From Phocoena phocoena (lineage: Eukaryota > Chordata > Mammalia > Artiodactyla > Phocoenidae), in assembly GCF_963924675.1 (NCBI RefSeq), contig NC_089222.1, forward strand, positions 108,453,316 to 108,517,315: a stretch of DNA of 64,000 nt, read 5' to 3'. A program made the translations under genes and the position numbers. Below, piece after piece: positions 1-12,043 of the stretch. The first letter of the stretch is position 1. Each line of letters begins with the position of its first letter. The notes under the pieces were generated by a model. That model was not told where the DNA came from, searched no databases, and saw only the letters and a program-made list of their open reading frames with translations.

Positions 1-1795
1 TGCTTTATTTATCGAAAGAATTCTTTGTGATAAAAATCTAAAATGAACTAATTGGGGTAAAAAGAAACTACCATTCCCAACTCTAATCTCTGTGTACTGG
101 TGATCCTAGAATATTAGTAACTAATATTTATAAACCTCATTCAATTCTTTCTTGTTTGAAGTGAAATAATTATATTTGCTTATGACGATATAAATAGAAT
201 AACTTATGGCATAAGTAAGACTGTTACATAAGATTTGTTTACATAAGACCAAACATATCCAGATGGAATAGGAAAAACTATAATTAATCAGAAATTTTTC
301 TTATCCTATTCCAACTCTGTAACTATCTAGAAACATGTGGAAGTCTGGCATCATGTAGTTAAGCCCTTGAGAGAGTCAGTAAACTACTCACTGACCTTTC
401 TGTTAACTGAGATTCATGGACGCAAGGATCATCTTTTAGATCTTACAAAAAGGATTACCTTTTTCTGCTGTCATCAGAAGTTTTTGACCTTTCTGTTTCT
501 TGCCTCAAGAAACTGCTCTAGAATTCCAATTTTATCGTAAAATTTTCATGTACAAGACACAAAACTTGTTTTTTTTTTTGTTTTTTTTTTTTAACTGAAG
601 CATCATCCCTCTACTGGTTTGCAACATTTTGCACTTTTGTGATTCTGAGAAAACTAGACACAAACATTTAGTGCCCTCTAATGCAACCTAAAATTTGCTA
701 TAAAGGCAGATACCCACACCAGATTAAAAGTGTTAATAAAGATCTGACTTTAGATGAAATGCAGAATAAATATATTTTTAATAAAGCTTTTCCTTTTATG
801 TTTCAATATTTCATTAGGGGAAATGAATACATATTTTATTTAAAAGTAAATATTATTTAATGGACTGCACTAGACAGCAAATGCCTACTGCTCTTTTCTG
901 GAGACGCTTGGGTGGAAGGGATGGGGGATGGGAGAGGCTTGGAATTCATTCCATGAGCACTTCTTTGACTTTCTTTTGGACTTCTCACCAGAGTTCGTAC
1001 TGAAAGATAGAATACCTTCGGCTTCCTGGAGAAAATAATATACATTAAAAAAAATTAACTTTTTATTTATTTTTTTCTCTATGAGCTACTTTTGGAATAG
1101 AAGGCCCATTCTTGAGAATTTTTAATAGCAGCATGTAGTATCCCATCTTAAGATTTTTCTTATTTGGTACTGTGCTGGAATTTTTCCTCATTAATTTAAA
1201 AGTTTCATTAAAATTTAGTAAAAGACATCAGAGCCCTCTTTTTAAGTGTTCTGTGTGGAAAAAAAAGAAAGGTTTTGCTCTTGGACTTCCTTGTGATTTA
1301 TCAAAAAATAAAATCCAAGTCTAGACTGTCCCCATAATGATGATGTACATTTTTTAACCCTTGCTTCCAATCACCATGCCCACCTTGATATTCTACCCAT
1401 GAACAATTATACTTTGAATCTTCCCAAGGTGTTTGTGATGTGCTGCCCACAGGCAGACTGAAAAAAAAAAAAAAAAAAAAAGCAAGATTATAGAAGAAAT
1501 AACTGGCATGAGGTTGTTTGGGGAGTTAATTGCTGGTGCACTGAATATGCATGGGAGTCTACTTTGATACCTATGGCACCTACTCTATCAGTTTGTTTTA
1601 AGACTACAACACATAGACATGAAGAGAGTTCTGGAGAATACCAAGAAGGATGAAACAGTTAATGGAAGAAAAGAAAGATTTATAAAAAAAAAGTTATTGA
1701 GAAATGATATGCAGCACAGGAGTATGTCTCCTCTACTACTAGTAATTATTCCCTAAAAAGTTTCTGAAAATCTTGAGAATGGACCAAGGGAAACC
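1..1795. other. AT-rich unassigned DNA
   Basis: No gene or repeat family recognised. The stretch has a T-run at about 570-592 and a pure 21-base A-run at 1461-1481. The open frames here are short (at most 67 codons) and lack any recognisable domain. Confidence 0.6.
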
Positions 1796-1799
1796 TAGT

Positions 1800-2079
1800 A
1801 TAGCATAGATTAATCTGTCAAATACAAGCCACGTATATAATTTCAAATTTTCTAGTAGCCACATTTTAAAAATGAAAAAACAGGTGAACTTACTTTTTAT
1901 TAACATATCTAACACAATCTATTAAAATGTCACCATTTCACCATGTGATCAATATGCAAGTTATGAATGAGATACTTTATAGTCCTAATATTTCATACTA
2001 AGTCTTTGAAATCTCAGCTTGGACTAGCCTCAGCTAAATTGCTCATGTGACTAATGGCCTCTGTATTGGACAGTACAGG
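1800..2079. mobile_element. Old non-autonomous DNA transposon relic
   Basis: The order of motifs (TTTTCTAGTAGCCACATT near 1850, CATACTAAGTCTTTGAAATC near 1995, and an end reading TATTGGACAGTACAG near 2065) matches a widespread mammalian interspersed repeat. In that repeat, the phrase about a site 'tattggacag' forms the terminal region. I do not recall the family name with confidence; it is most likely a hAT- or Tigger-derived short element. The same family appears in the opposite orientation at 27160-27713. Confidence 0.6.
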
Positions 2080-2089
2080 TTGAATATGT

Positions 2090-4310
2090 TCTTGTCCTAA
2101 AGTCCTTTTACTTTTTCCTAAGAAAACTATACAGAGGTGAGAGTTGAATACCAAAGGACCTTAAAATTATGTGCCATTCACATGTCTTAACGTGAAGAAA
2201 AGACTGTTCACTCTTTAAAAAACAAAAAGTTTTCTTTGGCTAAAGGCAAATTTTTGTGTAATCATTCCAGATAGTCTAAGAGAAAAATATAACAAAAATA
2301 ACTTTGGTATACATAAAGAAAAACTTCTAAGGATTCTTTTGCTGTGTAAATGGTTTTAAAAGCAAAAGCATGGATCATGCTATTAGCATTGACTTGAAAC
2401 TGTAGAAAAGCCTAAGGAAGTCAGAAAGCATTCAGCAGACCAGTCACAGAAAGAGAGATGCCTTTCACATCATGCAGCTTATTTCAAACCAAGGACTGAC
2501 AATCTGCAAGAGTTGAAAACAGCAGGGCATATAATAATTGGGTACTTCATTGCATGCTAATGACTCAGTCAGTATAACAGTAAAAGTATTTAATGTGGGG
2601 AGAAATACAATCGATCATTATAGGTTTATTTTTTTATTGGGCTATTTCTTTCCATAGGAACTTAAATTCAATGCTAACACCCTACTCTGTTTCTGCGTAA
2701 TACATGTTGTATCATTCTATGATACTGAAGCACATAAATTTGTGGAAGTTTGTATTTACATGCCTTTATTTTGCTTATGCAATACTGGATCCACAATATT
2801 TAGGGTAAAAAAAAAAGATAGAAAAAAACAAGAAAGATTTTTTTTGTCTAAGTATAGCTTCTCTGGAAGTAGAGAAAAAACATTTTGATTACTTTCGTAT
2901 TGTTGGCTGAGTTCCCCAAAACTATATACTATAAAACACACTATAGGAGATTTTAAAGTAGGATATTCTTAACTCGATCTTCAGGAGCAAGAAAACAATG
3001 AACTTGATTAAGAACTGTCTCTCCGACGGGTGCAATCCCTTTATATTCAAGATCATATATGTAAAAGGAGAAAACAGCATTTCAAAAACAATTACAGTGT
3101 CTAAAATCCTTATCCAAGATTAGGTAAAAGAGATAGGAAAGGGAAATATAAGGTTTGTTACATGGAATAAATTCATTCTTAACGTTGTATTTTTTATTGA
3201 AATTGAATGAGAAATTCTCTGATAGCAAAGAGAAAAGTGAAGGATTGGGATTCCTTTTTCATCCTTTGGTCAACCATTTTTACCATCCTGATTTTACCCA
3301 TTCTGGCTTTATCAAGGTCAAGATTGACACATACCAAGCATATGACAAATAAGCTTTCATATCTGGCATATCTGGCATAACAGACATATATATTTAATTT
3401 ATATATATGTACATATATATGTACATACATATAAATTTAAGAGATATGGAAACACAGATGTCTATAATCAACCAAATACAACATTCTCAAGGTTATAAAA
3501 TGCTATTTAAAATGTGAAAACTACAACTTGGAAAATTTTTTGCATAAACATCTTTCTAAAAAATTCTTTAGGACATATGCAATTAGCTGGATTCCATTAA
3601 ATAGCGTGTGTTTGAGGAAGGGGTAGGGAAGCTTTGTGTTTGCTGCCAACATTGTTACACATTTCCCCATAATCAAATATACCTTTGTTCTTTCAGATTA
3701 TGTTTTTCAGACTGTAATGTGACATGCTCTTGCTCAGGATTTTACTGGAAGATTACTCACTGCAACTGTGCAAAAAATCTCCTACCAGTGTTCCCTAAAT
3801 TCTACACATCTGTAAGTAAACCTTCATTGTTATGTATTCAAGCACCCAGGCACCTAGTTATCGATCCACTTATATATCACAGGTCAAAAATGTGTTGAGT
3901 TTTAGAAAAGTACAGTGATTTATGCCGTTAACTGAGAGGAAAAATAACTATGAAGAGCAAAGGGCTTTACATTTTTCAATCTGCAGTCACTGTTCTAAAG
4001 AAAGAGCGTGGCCTTTTAGAACTGTGAAATAACTTTGTCCTTCATAAGGAGTTGCATTATGTCCATGTATCTCAAAATATGTCCTGCGCATTGGGGTTCA
4101 GCAAGAATCATAACTACTTTGTAAAGTGTGCATGCAGTTTAATTTATCTTGCAAAAATATAAAACATGATATTCAATAAGGCCCTAAGCCAAGCATATAT
4201 TAATCTATTCAATATTATTCCTCTCTTCCTCCTTACAGTGCTTTTTCTCTGCCTTGGATTCTCAAGAGTAACTTAGTTTCAAGATATTTAACATGAGATA
4301 AATATGGACC
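2090..4310. other. AT-rich unassigned DNA
   Basis: No gene or family recognised. A degenerate TATATA/GTACAT tract lies at 3380-3435. The longest open frame, 96 codons at 3608-3898 (+), is cysteine-rich in its first half, but it has no domain I know and no splice or promoter context, so I do not call it a gene. Confidence 0.55.
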
Positions 4311-4319
4311 AAATGACAA

Positions 4320-4510
4320 AAGGCTTGGTTTTGATCTAAACTTGTCATTTACTAATTGGGCAAACTTGAGCAAAAATTTAACTTGCCTTTTTTTCCTTCC
4401 CTCCTGTATTAAATATGGATAATACATATGTTGCAATAAAATCTCAGAATTGTTATGAAGAATAATGAGGTGATATTTATGAAAGTTTTTGTGTGGTATT
4501 AACTCTCAAG
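4320..4510 (+). mobile_element. MIR SINE fragment
   Basis: Weak but ordered similarity to the MIR core: a segment resembling the 'gtgacctTGGGCAAGTTACTTAACct' core (ATTGGGCAAACTTGAGC and onward), then a region resembling 'aaaATGGGGATAATAATA' and 'GTTGTTATGAGGAttaaatGAG' (TTGTTATGAAGAATAATGAGG at about 4450). It is a very old, non-coding element. Confidence 0.5.
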
Positions 4511-4847
4511 AATCTATCACAACTGTTTTATTATGAAGGTGACAAATGCTTAGCAATGATATGCTGGTAACTGAATTATTTTTTGCTACATACTCAGGTT
4601 CCCTTTTGTTTTATATTTGAAAAACTCCTTGTTGATATCCAAACAGATCTGCATCACAGACAATGGTACATACTCTGTTGTAATCATCCCATATGTAAGC
4701 ATTTCTTTGTAAGCACAGGGGAGAAACTGGCCTCTCTCATCCCCAAAACCTGAGTAGAGCTATTAGACAGAAGCTAAGGAACTGGAAATAGGCTGGAATC
4801 AGGCTCTCCTCCACTTTATACCTCTAGTGGGGTACTACTTACCTTCC

Positions 4848-5203
4848 CGTCTTAGTCTGTTGGGACTGTTATAATAAAATACCATAAACTGAGGGGCTTT
4901 TAAACAACAGAAATTTATTTCTCACAGTTCTGGGGGCTGGGAATTAAAGATCATGGCCTTGAAGATTCTGTGTGGGGGAGCTCACACTTCCTCCCTGGTA
5001 GCCATTTGCTCTGTAACCTCACATGGTGGGAGGGGCAAGGGAACTTTCTCAGGCCTCTTTTACAAGGGCATTAATCTCATTTATGTGGGCTCCACCCTCA
5101 TGACCTAATCACTTCCCAAAGGCCTGCCTCCTAATACCATCACCTTGAAGGTTAGCATTTCAGTACATGAATTTTGGGGCACACAGACATTCAGAATGTA
5201 GCA
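4848..5203 (-). mobile_element. ERVL-MaLR solo LTR (MST/MLT1 type)
   Basis: A 356-bp LTR in reverse orientation. The plus strand opens with a diverged copy of the MST/THE1-type end (CGTCTTAGTCTG for TGTATTAGTCTG). It then carries the family phrases AACAGAAATTTATTTCTCAC, CCTCATGACCTAATCACTTC, CCTCCTAATACCATCACCTT and ATTTTGGGGCACACAGACAT, and ends GTAGCA. The 5-bp sequence CTTCC flanks it at 4843-4847 and 5204-5208, the size expected of a MaLR target duplication. No internal region is present, so it is a solo LTR left by LTR-LTR recombination. The duplication is visible; the subfamily is from memory. Confidence 0.85.
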
Positions 5204-5323
5204 CTTCCCAAATACAAAAGGAATCACCGAGATGATTAAACCTAGAAAGATACTTCACAAGCTTCTTTTCTAAGTAGAAGTTAAAGAAAATTATTATCCA
5301 CAAAATATAGAAAAACTCTCCTG

Positions 5324-5328
<5 letters not shown>

Positions 5329-5379
<51 letters not shown>
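5329..5379. repeat. (AT)n microsatellite followed by T-run
   Basis: About 41 bases of perfect AT alternation, followed directly by about 11 T residues. Likely length-polymorphic. Confidence 0.95.
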
Positions 5380-5381
<2 letters not shown>

Positions 5382-5439
5382 AAGACACAGCCCAAATCAA
5401 AATGTAATCACAGAGTAGAAGACATTACCAGATATTATG

Positions 5440-5575
5440 TTCCTACCAGATGTTATGCACTGTGAATGGGGCCTTACATGGGGTAACTCACAGTTTTAGA
5501 CATGAGTTAACTGGGTACAGGGAAGTTCTGAAATTGGCCTGTGGTCAGATAGCAGGTAAATAGCTGGCTGATGAC
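5440..5575 (-). mobile_element. Possible MIR fragment, reverse strand
   Basis: The phrase GGTCAGATAGCAGGTAAATAG and the preceding AGTTAACTGGGTACAGGGAAG resemble the complement of the MIR core (gaggaaactgaggcacag...ggtcacacagctagtaag). The similarity is weak. Confidence 0.4.
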
Positions 5576-5579
5576 ACTT

Positions 5580-6904
5580 GTTCACATATGTCTGATGCAA
5601 CAGCCACCATCTTAACAGAAGAGTGAATAATTAGATATAAAATAAACCCAAAATAAAATGCAAAGCAATCAACATTATAAAGGTTTCCACCTATCATAAT
5701 ACATATTATATTGTAATTTTTAATGAAAGCAAAAAAAATCCTATAACGTATTTATTACCAGAATTATAGCGATATGTTGGTATCACTTGTAAAATAAAGT
5801 GTAGGTGGTGACTCAGACTCCTTAAACTCAGAAACCTTCAATTCTTCAGCATTAGGAAATATGTCTAACTTCTCTGTCCTATACATATAATATACAGACC
5901 CAGGTTTTATTTCAATCATTAGTTTTACTTATAAGAAGGGCAATATAAAGAATGTTTTAGAAACATAAATATTATTTTCAAGTTAAAAATAAATTATTTT
6001 ATGATAGTAATTTGTTTTGTGACAGTAACCCACTTCAAGATTTTTCAATATAGGAGTAAAACACCTGGACAAAGAGTCATATAGGACAATGATAAGTCTA
6101 TCTAAATTTAAGTAGCTACATCAGAAGGGAACAAGCCAGGGGTCATCTGATATTTTTTTAAACCAAAATATACAATAAAAACTTTTTTTATTTACATGTA
6201 CCATCAGCATGAAAAGAGAGGATAAATGATGATTATGATATTTCAAAAATATTTATAATAGAGAAAGAAAACTGAGGTAACATTTAATTTATTAAGATTT
6301 TTATTTTGATATTTCCACTGAAAATTCAGAACTTAGAAATTGTTAATCTCTCTGATTATATGACATATACTGTCTCTGATGTATATGACAATTGAAACTA
6401 TATCCTTTGTGTTGCTAGACTTTAAGATATTATTTAACATTTGTTGAATTCCTACTCCTCCTTGAGCACTTAAATCACTTTGGCACATCAGCTAAACAGA
6501 AAGAATATGTATTTCACTAGGATCTTGACCAAGCATGAATCCATATTGTTTGCTAAAGTGACAACACAGTGAAATGTTCACATGAAATAGGAGTTAAGAG
6601 TCATGCAATAGAATTTCTAAAAGTAGCTATCTTTCTAACTATCTATAAATTGTAATGATTAGTTTGACCAGATACAGAACAGATTATGGCATGAGGAAGT
6701 TTGCAGTTAACTGATGCATCTGGTTTTATATTTCATTTCCAGATAATTAAAACTCCTTCCAAGATTTCAAAAAATGGTTGTTGCACATAAAATAGTATAA
6801 TATATTCCTTAAAATTGCTTTATTTTATTAAATTATTTAAATCACAGATGATTTATATATTTAAATTTCGACTATTTCTTAGAAATATCTAGGTCTACAA
6901 AACT
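5580..6904. other. AT-rich unassigned DNA
   Basis: No open frame of note and no recognised repeat. Ordinary AT-rich intergenic sequence up to the start of the L1 block. Confidence 0.55.
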
Positions 6905-7306
6905 GGGAGGGTTAGAGTCAAGATGGCAGTGTGGGAAGACACCAAGTTAGCATCTCCCCACAATTAGGGCACCTGATGGCCGCTTTTGGGGGACCGTGAC
7001 ACCCAAGGAGACGGGAGGAACCCCCAAGTGAACTGCTTGAGAGATCTTGGTTCACAGGCTGGGCATTGGACCGAAGCTCCTGCAGTGGGAGCTCCATGTT
7101 AGAACCACTGGACTAAAAGAGAACCTCAGACCCCAGGGGATATTCATCACAGTGAGGTCTCACGGAGGTCTTCATCTCAGCACCAAGAACCAACTCTACC
7201 CAAGAGCCTACAAACTCCAGTGTTGGAAGCCTCAGGCAAAACAACCAGTAAGACAGGAACATAATCCCACTTACAAAAAAAAAAAAAAAAAAGACAGCAA
7301 AAAAAT
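6905..7306 (+). promoter_or_regulatory. L1-A 5' UTR remnant
   Basis: About 400 bp upstream of the ORF1 relic. It begins with the typical L1 5'-end wording around CAAGATGGCAGTG and ends in an A-run (about 7276-7292). It is short compared with the roughly 1.9-kb 5' UTR of L1-B, so it is either truncated or a different 5'-UTR type. Promoter activity is unlikely after this much decay. Confidence 0.6.
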
Positions 7307-8200
7307 ATGTCACAGATAAAGGAGAAAGGTAAAAACCTATAAGACCAAATAAATGAAAAGGAAAGAGGAAACCTACCTGAACAAGAATTCAGAGTAATGA
7401 TAATAAAGATGATCCAGAATCTTGGAAATAGACTGGAGGCATGGATTGAGAAAATACAAGAAATGTTTAACAAAGATCTAGAAGAACTAAAGAACAAACA
7501 GAGATGAACAAAAAAATAACTGAAATGAAAAATAACATTAGAAGGAATGTTAGAAGGAATCAATAACAGAATAACTGAGGCAGAAGAACGAATAAGTGGG
7601 CTGAAAGACAAAATGGTGGAAATAACTGCTGAGGAGCAGAAAAAAGAATTAAACATTAAATGCACCAATATTTGAATTATACGGGTCCCAGAAGAATAAG
7701 AGAAAAAGAAAAGGTCTCAGAAAATATTTGAAGAGATTATAGTTGAAAACTTCCCTAACACGGGAAAGAAAATAGTCACCCAAGTCCAGGAGCACAGAAA
7801 GTCCCATACAGGATAAACCCTAGGAAAAACACACCAAGACACGTATTAATCAAACTAACAAAAATTAAATTCAAAGAAAAATATTAAAAGTAGCAAGGGA
7901 AAAAGAAATTAACACACAAAGGAATCCCCATAAGGTAATCAGCTGATTTTTCAGCAGAAACTCTGCAGGCCATAAGGGAGTAGCAGGATATACTTAAAGT
8001 GATGAAACAGAAAAACCTACAACCAAGATTACTCTACCCAGCAAGGATCTCATTCAGATTTGACAGAGAAATCAAAACCTTTCCAGACAAGCAAAAGCTA
8101 AGAGAATTCAGCACCACAAAACCAACTTTACAACAAATGCTAAAGAAACTTCTCTAGGTGGGAAACACAAGAGGAGAAAAGGACCCACAAAAACAAACCC
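7307..8200 (+). pseudogene. L1-A ORF1 relic (RNA-binding chaperone, broken)
   Basis: ORF1 of L1 encodes the coiled-coil, RRM and C-terminal-domain protein that coats L1 RNA. The candidate ATG at 7307 runs only 11 codons before TAA. The downstream coiled-coil region (about 7380-7660), the RRM region (about 7665-7990; reading-frame pieces such as GVPEE-like and ENFPNT) and the C-terminal domain (about 8000-8150) are all recognisable by comparison with L1-B ORF1, but stops and shifts separate them. A TAG at 8155-8157 falls before the stop position of the L1-B homologue. Not functional. Confidence 0.8.
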
Positions 8201-8215
8201 AAAACAACTAACAAA

Positions 8216-9170
8216 ATGGTCATAGGAACATACATATCGATAATAACCTTGAATGTAAATGGATTAAATGCCCCAACCAAAAGACACAGACTGGCTGAAT
8301 GGATGCAAAAACAAGACCCATATATATGCTGTCTACAAGAGACCCACTTCAGACATAGGGACACATACAGATTGAAGGTGAAGGGATGGTAAAAAATATT
8401 CCATGCAAATGGAAATCAAAAGAAAGCTGGAGTAGCAATACTCATATCTGATAAAATAGACTTCAAAATAAAGACTGTAATAAGAGATAAGGAGGGACAC
8501 TACATAATGGTCAAAGGATAAATCCAAGAAGAAGATATAACAATTATAAATGTTTATGCACCCAAAAAAGGAGCACCTCAGTACATAAGGCAAATGCTAA
8601 CAACCTTGAAAGGAGAAATCAACACAATAATAGTAGGGGACTTTAACAACTCACTTACACCAATGCACAGATCATCCAAACAAAATAAATAAGGAAACAA
8701 ATGACACAATAGACCAGAAAGATTTAATTGACATTTATAGAACATTCCACCCAAAAGTGGCAGAATACACTTTCTTCTCAAGTGCACATGGAACAATTTC
8801 CAGGATAGATCACACCTTGGGTCACAAATCAAGCCTCAGAAAATTTAAGAAAGTTGAAATCATATCAGGCATCTCTTCTGACCACAACAATATGAGACTG
8901 AAAATCAATTACAGGAAAAAAAAACTGTAAAACACACAAATACACGGAGGCTAAACAATGCACTACTAAATAACCAAGAGATCACTGAAGAAATCAAACA
9001 GGAAATAAAAATTACCTAGAGACAAATGACAATGAAAACACGATGATCCAAAACATATGGGACGCAGCAAAAGCAGTTCTAAGAGGGAAGTTTATAGCTA
9101 TACAAGCCTACCTTAAGAAACAAGAAAAATCTCAAGTAAACAATCTAACCCTATACTTAAAACAACTACA
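8216..9170 (+). pseudogene. L1-A ORF2 relic, endonuclease part
   Basis: Opens with ATG at 8216 and the usual L1 ORF2 N-terminus (MVIGTYISIITLNVNGLN), followed by the endonuclease motif LQETHF near residue 43. That glutamate is part of the APE-type active site. The frame stops at a TAA at about 8389, and later pieces carry the GDFN-like and SDHN-like motifs (8635 and 8875). The conserved '[22 protein letters not shown]' region begins near 9060. The gene is cut at about 9170 by L1-B; its continuation is at 17213. Confidence 0.85.
9159..9168 (+). repeat. Target-site duplication of L1-B, left copy
   Basis: AAAACAACTA here and at 17213-17222, immediately outside the L1-B ends. The ORF2 text of L1-A reads through from one copy to the other. 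Confidence 0.8.
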
Positions 9171-10359
9171 GAGAGGAGCTTCAATATGGCGGAGGAGTAA
9201 GACGCAGAGGTCACCTTCCTCCCCACAAATACATCAGAAATACATCTACATGTGGGACAACTCCTACAGAATACTTACTGAACGCTAGCAGAAGATCTCA
9301 GACTTCCCAAAAGGCAAGAAAATCCCCACACACTTGGGTAGGGCAAAAGAAAAAATAAAAAACAGAGACAAAAGAACAGGGATGGGACCTGCAACAGTGG
9401 GAGGGAGCTGTGAAGGAGGAAATGTTTCCAAACACTAGGAAGACCCTTCACGGGAGGAGACTGTGGAGGGTGGAGGGGGGAAGTTTCAGAGCCACGGAGG
9501 AGAGCGCAGCAACAGGGTTGCAGAGAGCAAAGCAGAGAGATTCCCGCACAGAGGATCGGTGCCAACCAGCACTCACCAGCCGGAGAGGCTTGTCTGCTCA
9601 CCCGAAAGGATGGGCGGGGCTGGGAGCTGAGGCTCGGGTTTCGGTCAGATCCCAGGAGGAGGACTGGGTTTGGCTGCGTGAACACAGTCTGAAGGAGGCT
9701 AGTGCCCCACAGCTAGGCAGGAGGGAGTCCGGAAAAAAGGACTTGCCTCCCTGTTTCCTGGTGCGCGAGGAGAGGGGATTAAGAACACCGCTTAAAGGAG
9801 CTCCAGAGATGGGCGTGAGCAGCAGCTATCAGTGCGGACCTCAAAGACGGGCATGAGACGCTAAGGCTGCTGCTGCAGCCACCAAGAGGCCTGTGTGCAA
9901 GCACAGGTCACTATCCACACCTCCCCTCCAAGGAGCCTGTGCAGCTCACTACTGCCAGGGTCCCGTGATCCAGGGACAACTTGCCCAGGAGAACGCATGG
10001 CATGCGTCAGGCTGGTGCAACATCACGCCGGCCTCTGCCACTGCAGGCTGGCCCCGCATCCGTACCCCCGCCTCCCTCTGGCCTGAGTGAGCCAGGGCCC
10101 CCGAATCAGCTGCTCCTTTAACACCATCCTGTCTGAGCGAAGAACAGATGTCCTTAAGCGACCTACACGCAAAGATGGGGCCAAATCCAAAACTGAGCCC
10201 GGGGAGTTTTATGAACAAAGAAAAGAAAGGGAAATTTCTCCCAGCAGCCTCAGGAGCAGCAGATTAAATCTCCACAATCAACTTGATGTACCCTGCATCT
10301 GTGGAATAACTGAATAGACAACGAATCATCACAAATTGAGGAGGTGGACTTTGGGGCAA

Positions 10360-10399
<40 letters not shown>

Positions 10400-11112
10400 T
10401 CCCTTTTTCTCTTTTTGTGAGTGTGTACGCATATGTTTCTGTGTGTGATTTGATCTGTATAGCTTTGCTTTTACCATTTGTCCTAGGGTTCTGTCAGTTT
10501 TTTCTTTTTTTTTTATTAAATTATTTTTTTGTAATAATTATTTTGTATTTTTTATTTTAATAACTTTATTTTACTTTGTCTTCTTTCTCTCTTTCTTTTC
10601 ATCTCCCTTTCATTCTGAGCTGTGTGGAGGACAGGCTCTTAGTGCTCCAGTCAGGCATCAGGGCTGTGCCAATGAGGTGGGAGAGTCAAGTTCAGTACAC
10701 TGGTCCACAAGAGACCTCCCAGATCCACATAATATCAATCAGTGAAAATCTCCCAGAGATCTCCATCTCAACGCGAAGAGCCAGTTCCACACAACGAACA
10801 GCAGGCTACAGTGAAACCCTATGCCAAACAATGAGCAAGACAGGAACGCAGTCCCATCCATTAGTAGAGGGGCTGCCTAAAATCATAATAAGGCCACAGA
10901 CACCGCAAAACACACCACAAGATGTGGACCTGCCCACCAGAACGACAAGATTCAGCCTCATCCACCAGAATACAGGCAGTAGTCCCCTCCACCAGGAAGC
11001 CTACACCACACACTGAACCAACTTTAGCCACTGGGGACAGACACCAAAACAATGGAAACTACGAAACTGCAGCCTGCAAAAAGGACACCCCAAACACAGT
11101 AAGTTAAGAAAA
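9171..11112 (+). promoter_or_regulatory. L1-B 5' UTR (internal promoter region)
   Basis: About 1.9 kb upstream of ORF1. The part at about 9400-10260 is the most GC- and CpG-rich segment of the window, as expected for an L1 internal RNA polymerase II promoter. An (AT)n tract with a T-rich stretch (10362-10560) splits it from a second, less GC-rich part ending at the ORF1 ATG. The 148-codon frame at 9410-9856 (+) and the 136-codon antisense frame at 9275-9685 have no domain I recognise and probably reflect base composition. Confidence 0.75.
10362..10400. repeat. (AT)n plus T-run inside the L1-B 5' UTR
   Basis: About 29 bases of AT alternation followed by about 10 T. It is probably an expansion within the element rather than a separate insertion. 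Confidence 0.9.
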
Positions 11113-12043
11113 ATGAGAAGACAGAAAAACACACAGCAGATGAAGGAGCAAGGTAAAAACCCACCAGACCTAACAAATGAAGAGGAAATAGGCAGTCTAC
11201 CTGAAAAAGAATTCAGAATAATGATAGCAAAGATGATCCAAAATCTTGGAAATAGAGTGGAGAAAATATAGGAAACGTTTAACAAGGACCTAGAAGAACT
11301 AAAGAGCAAACAAACAGAGATGAACAACACAATAAATGAAGTTAAAAATTGTCTAGAAGGGATCAATAGCAGAATAGCAGAGGCAGAAGAACAAGTAAGT
11401 GACCTAGAAGATAAAATAATAGAAATAACTACTGAAGAGCAGAATAAAGAAAAAAAGAATAAAAGGAATTGAGGAAACTCTCAGAGACCTCTGGGACAAC
11501 ATTAAAAGCACCCACACTCAAATTATAGGGGTCCCAGAAGAAGAAGAGAAAAAGAAAGGGACTGAGAAAATATTTGAAGTGATTATTGTTGAAAACTTCC
11601 CTAACATGGGAAAGGAAATAGTTAACCAAGTCCAGGAAGCACAGAGAGTCCCATACAGGGTAAATCCAAGGAGAAACATGCCAAGACACACACTAATCAA
11701 ATTATCAATAATTAAATACAAAGAACAACTATTAAAAGCAGCAAGGGGGAAACAACAAGTAACACATAAGGGAATCCCCATAAGTTTAACAACTGATCTT
11801 TCAACAGAAACTCTGGAAGACAGAAGGGAGTGGCAGGACATATTTAAAGTGATGAAGGAGAAAAACCTACAACGAATATTACTCTACCCAGCAAGGATCT
11901 CATTCATATTTGACGGAGAAATTAAAAGCTTTACAGACAAGCAAAACCTAAGAGAATTCAGCACCACCAAACCACCTTTACAACAAATGCTAAAGGAACT
12001 TCTCCAGGCGGGAAATACAAGAGAAGGAAAAGACTTACAATAA
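11113..12043 (+). pseudogene. L1-B ORF1 (RNA-binding chaperone, broken)
   Basis: The ATG at 11113 opens a frame with the L1 ORF1 N-terminus and the beginning of the coiled coil. It stops at TAG 11269-11271 after 52 codons. The C-terminal half is open in another frame (long frame 11579-12043, 154 codons): it carries the end of the RRM (ENFPNMGKE, PRHTLIKLS, KAARGKQQVTHKG) and the C-terminal domain (DLSTETLEDRREWQ, LYPARISF, FTDKQNLREFSTT), ending at TAA 12041-12043. So at least one nonsense change and one frameshift near 11450-11500 inactivate it. In life the protein trimerises through the coiled coil and packages L1 RNA in the cytoplasm. Confidence 0.85.

Larger units (their letters stand above)
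6905..9170 (+). mobile_element. L1-A, 5' part (interrupted LINE-1)
   Basis: Sense-strand LINE-1 starting near the 5'-UTR motif GTCAAGATGGCAGTGTGGGAAGACACC. It proceeds through a short 5' UTR, an ORF1 relic and the endonuclease part of ORF2, and stops abruptly inside ORF2 at about 9170, where L1-B begins. The element resumes at 17213, so the two parts form one element of about 5.5 kb (excluding the SINE in its 3' part). Stops and frameshifts show it is long dead. I found no clear target duplication pairing 6900 with 20640. Confidence 0.9.

Noticed and set aside
3608..3898. 96-codon cysteine-rich open frame
   Set aside because: No signal peptide, domain or spacing pattern that I recognise; chance frame in AT-rich DNA.
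7177..7668. 163-codon minus-strand open frame
   Set aside because: Antisense shadow of the A-rich L1-A ORF1 relic.
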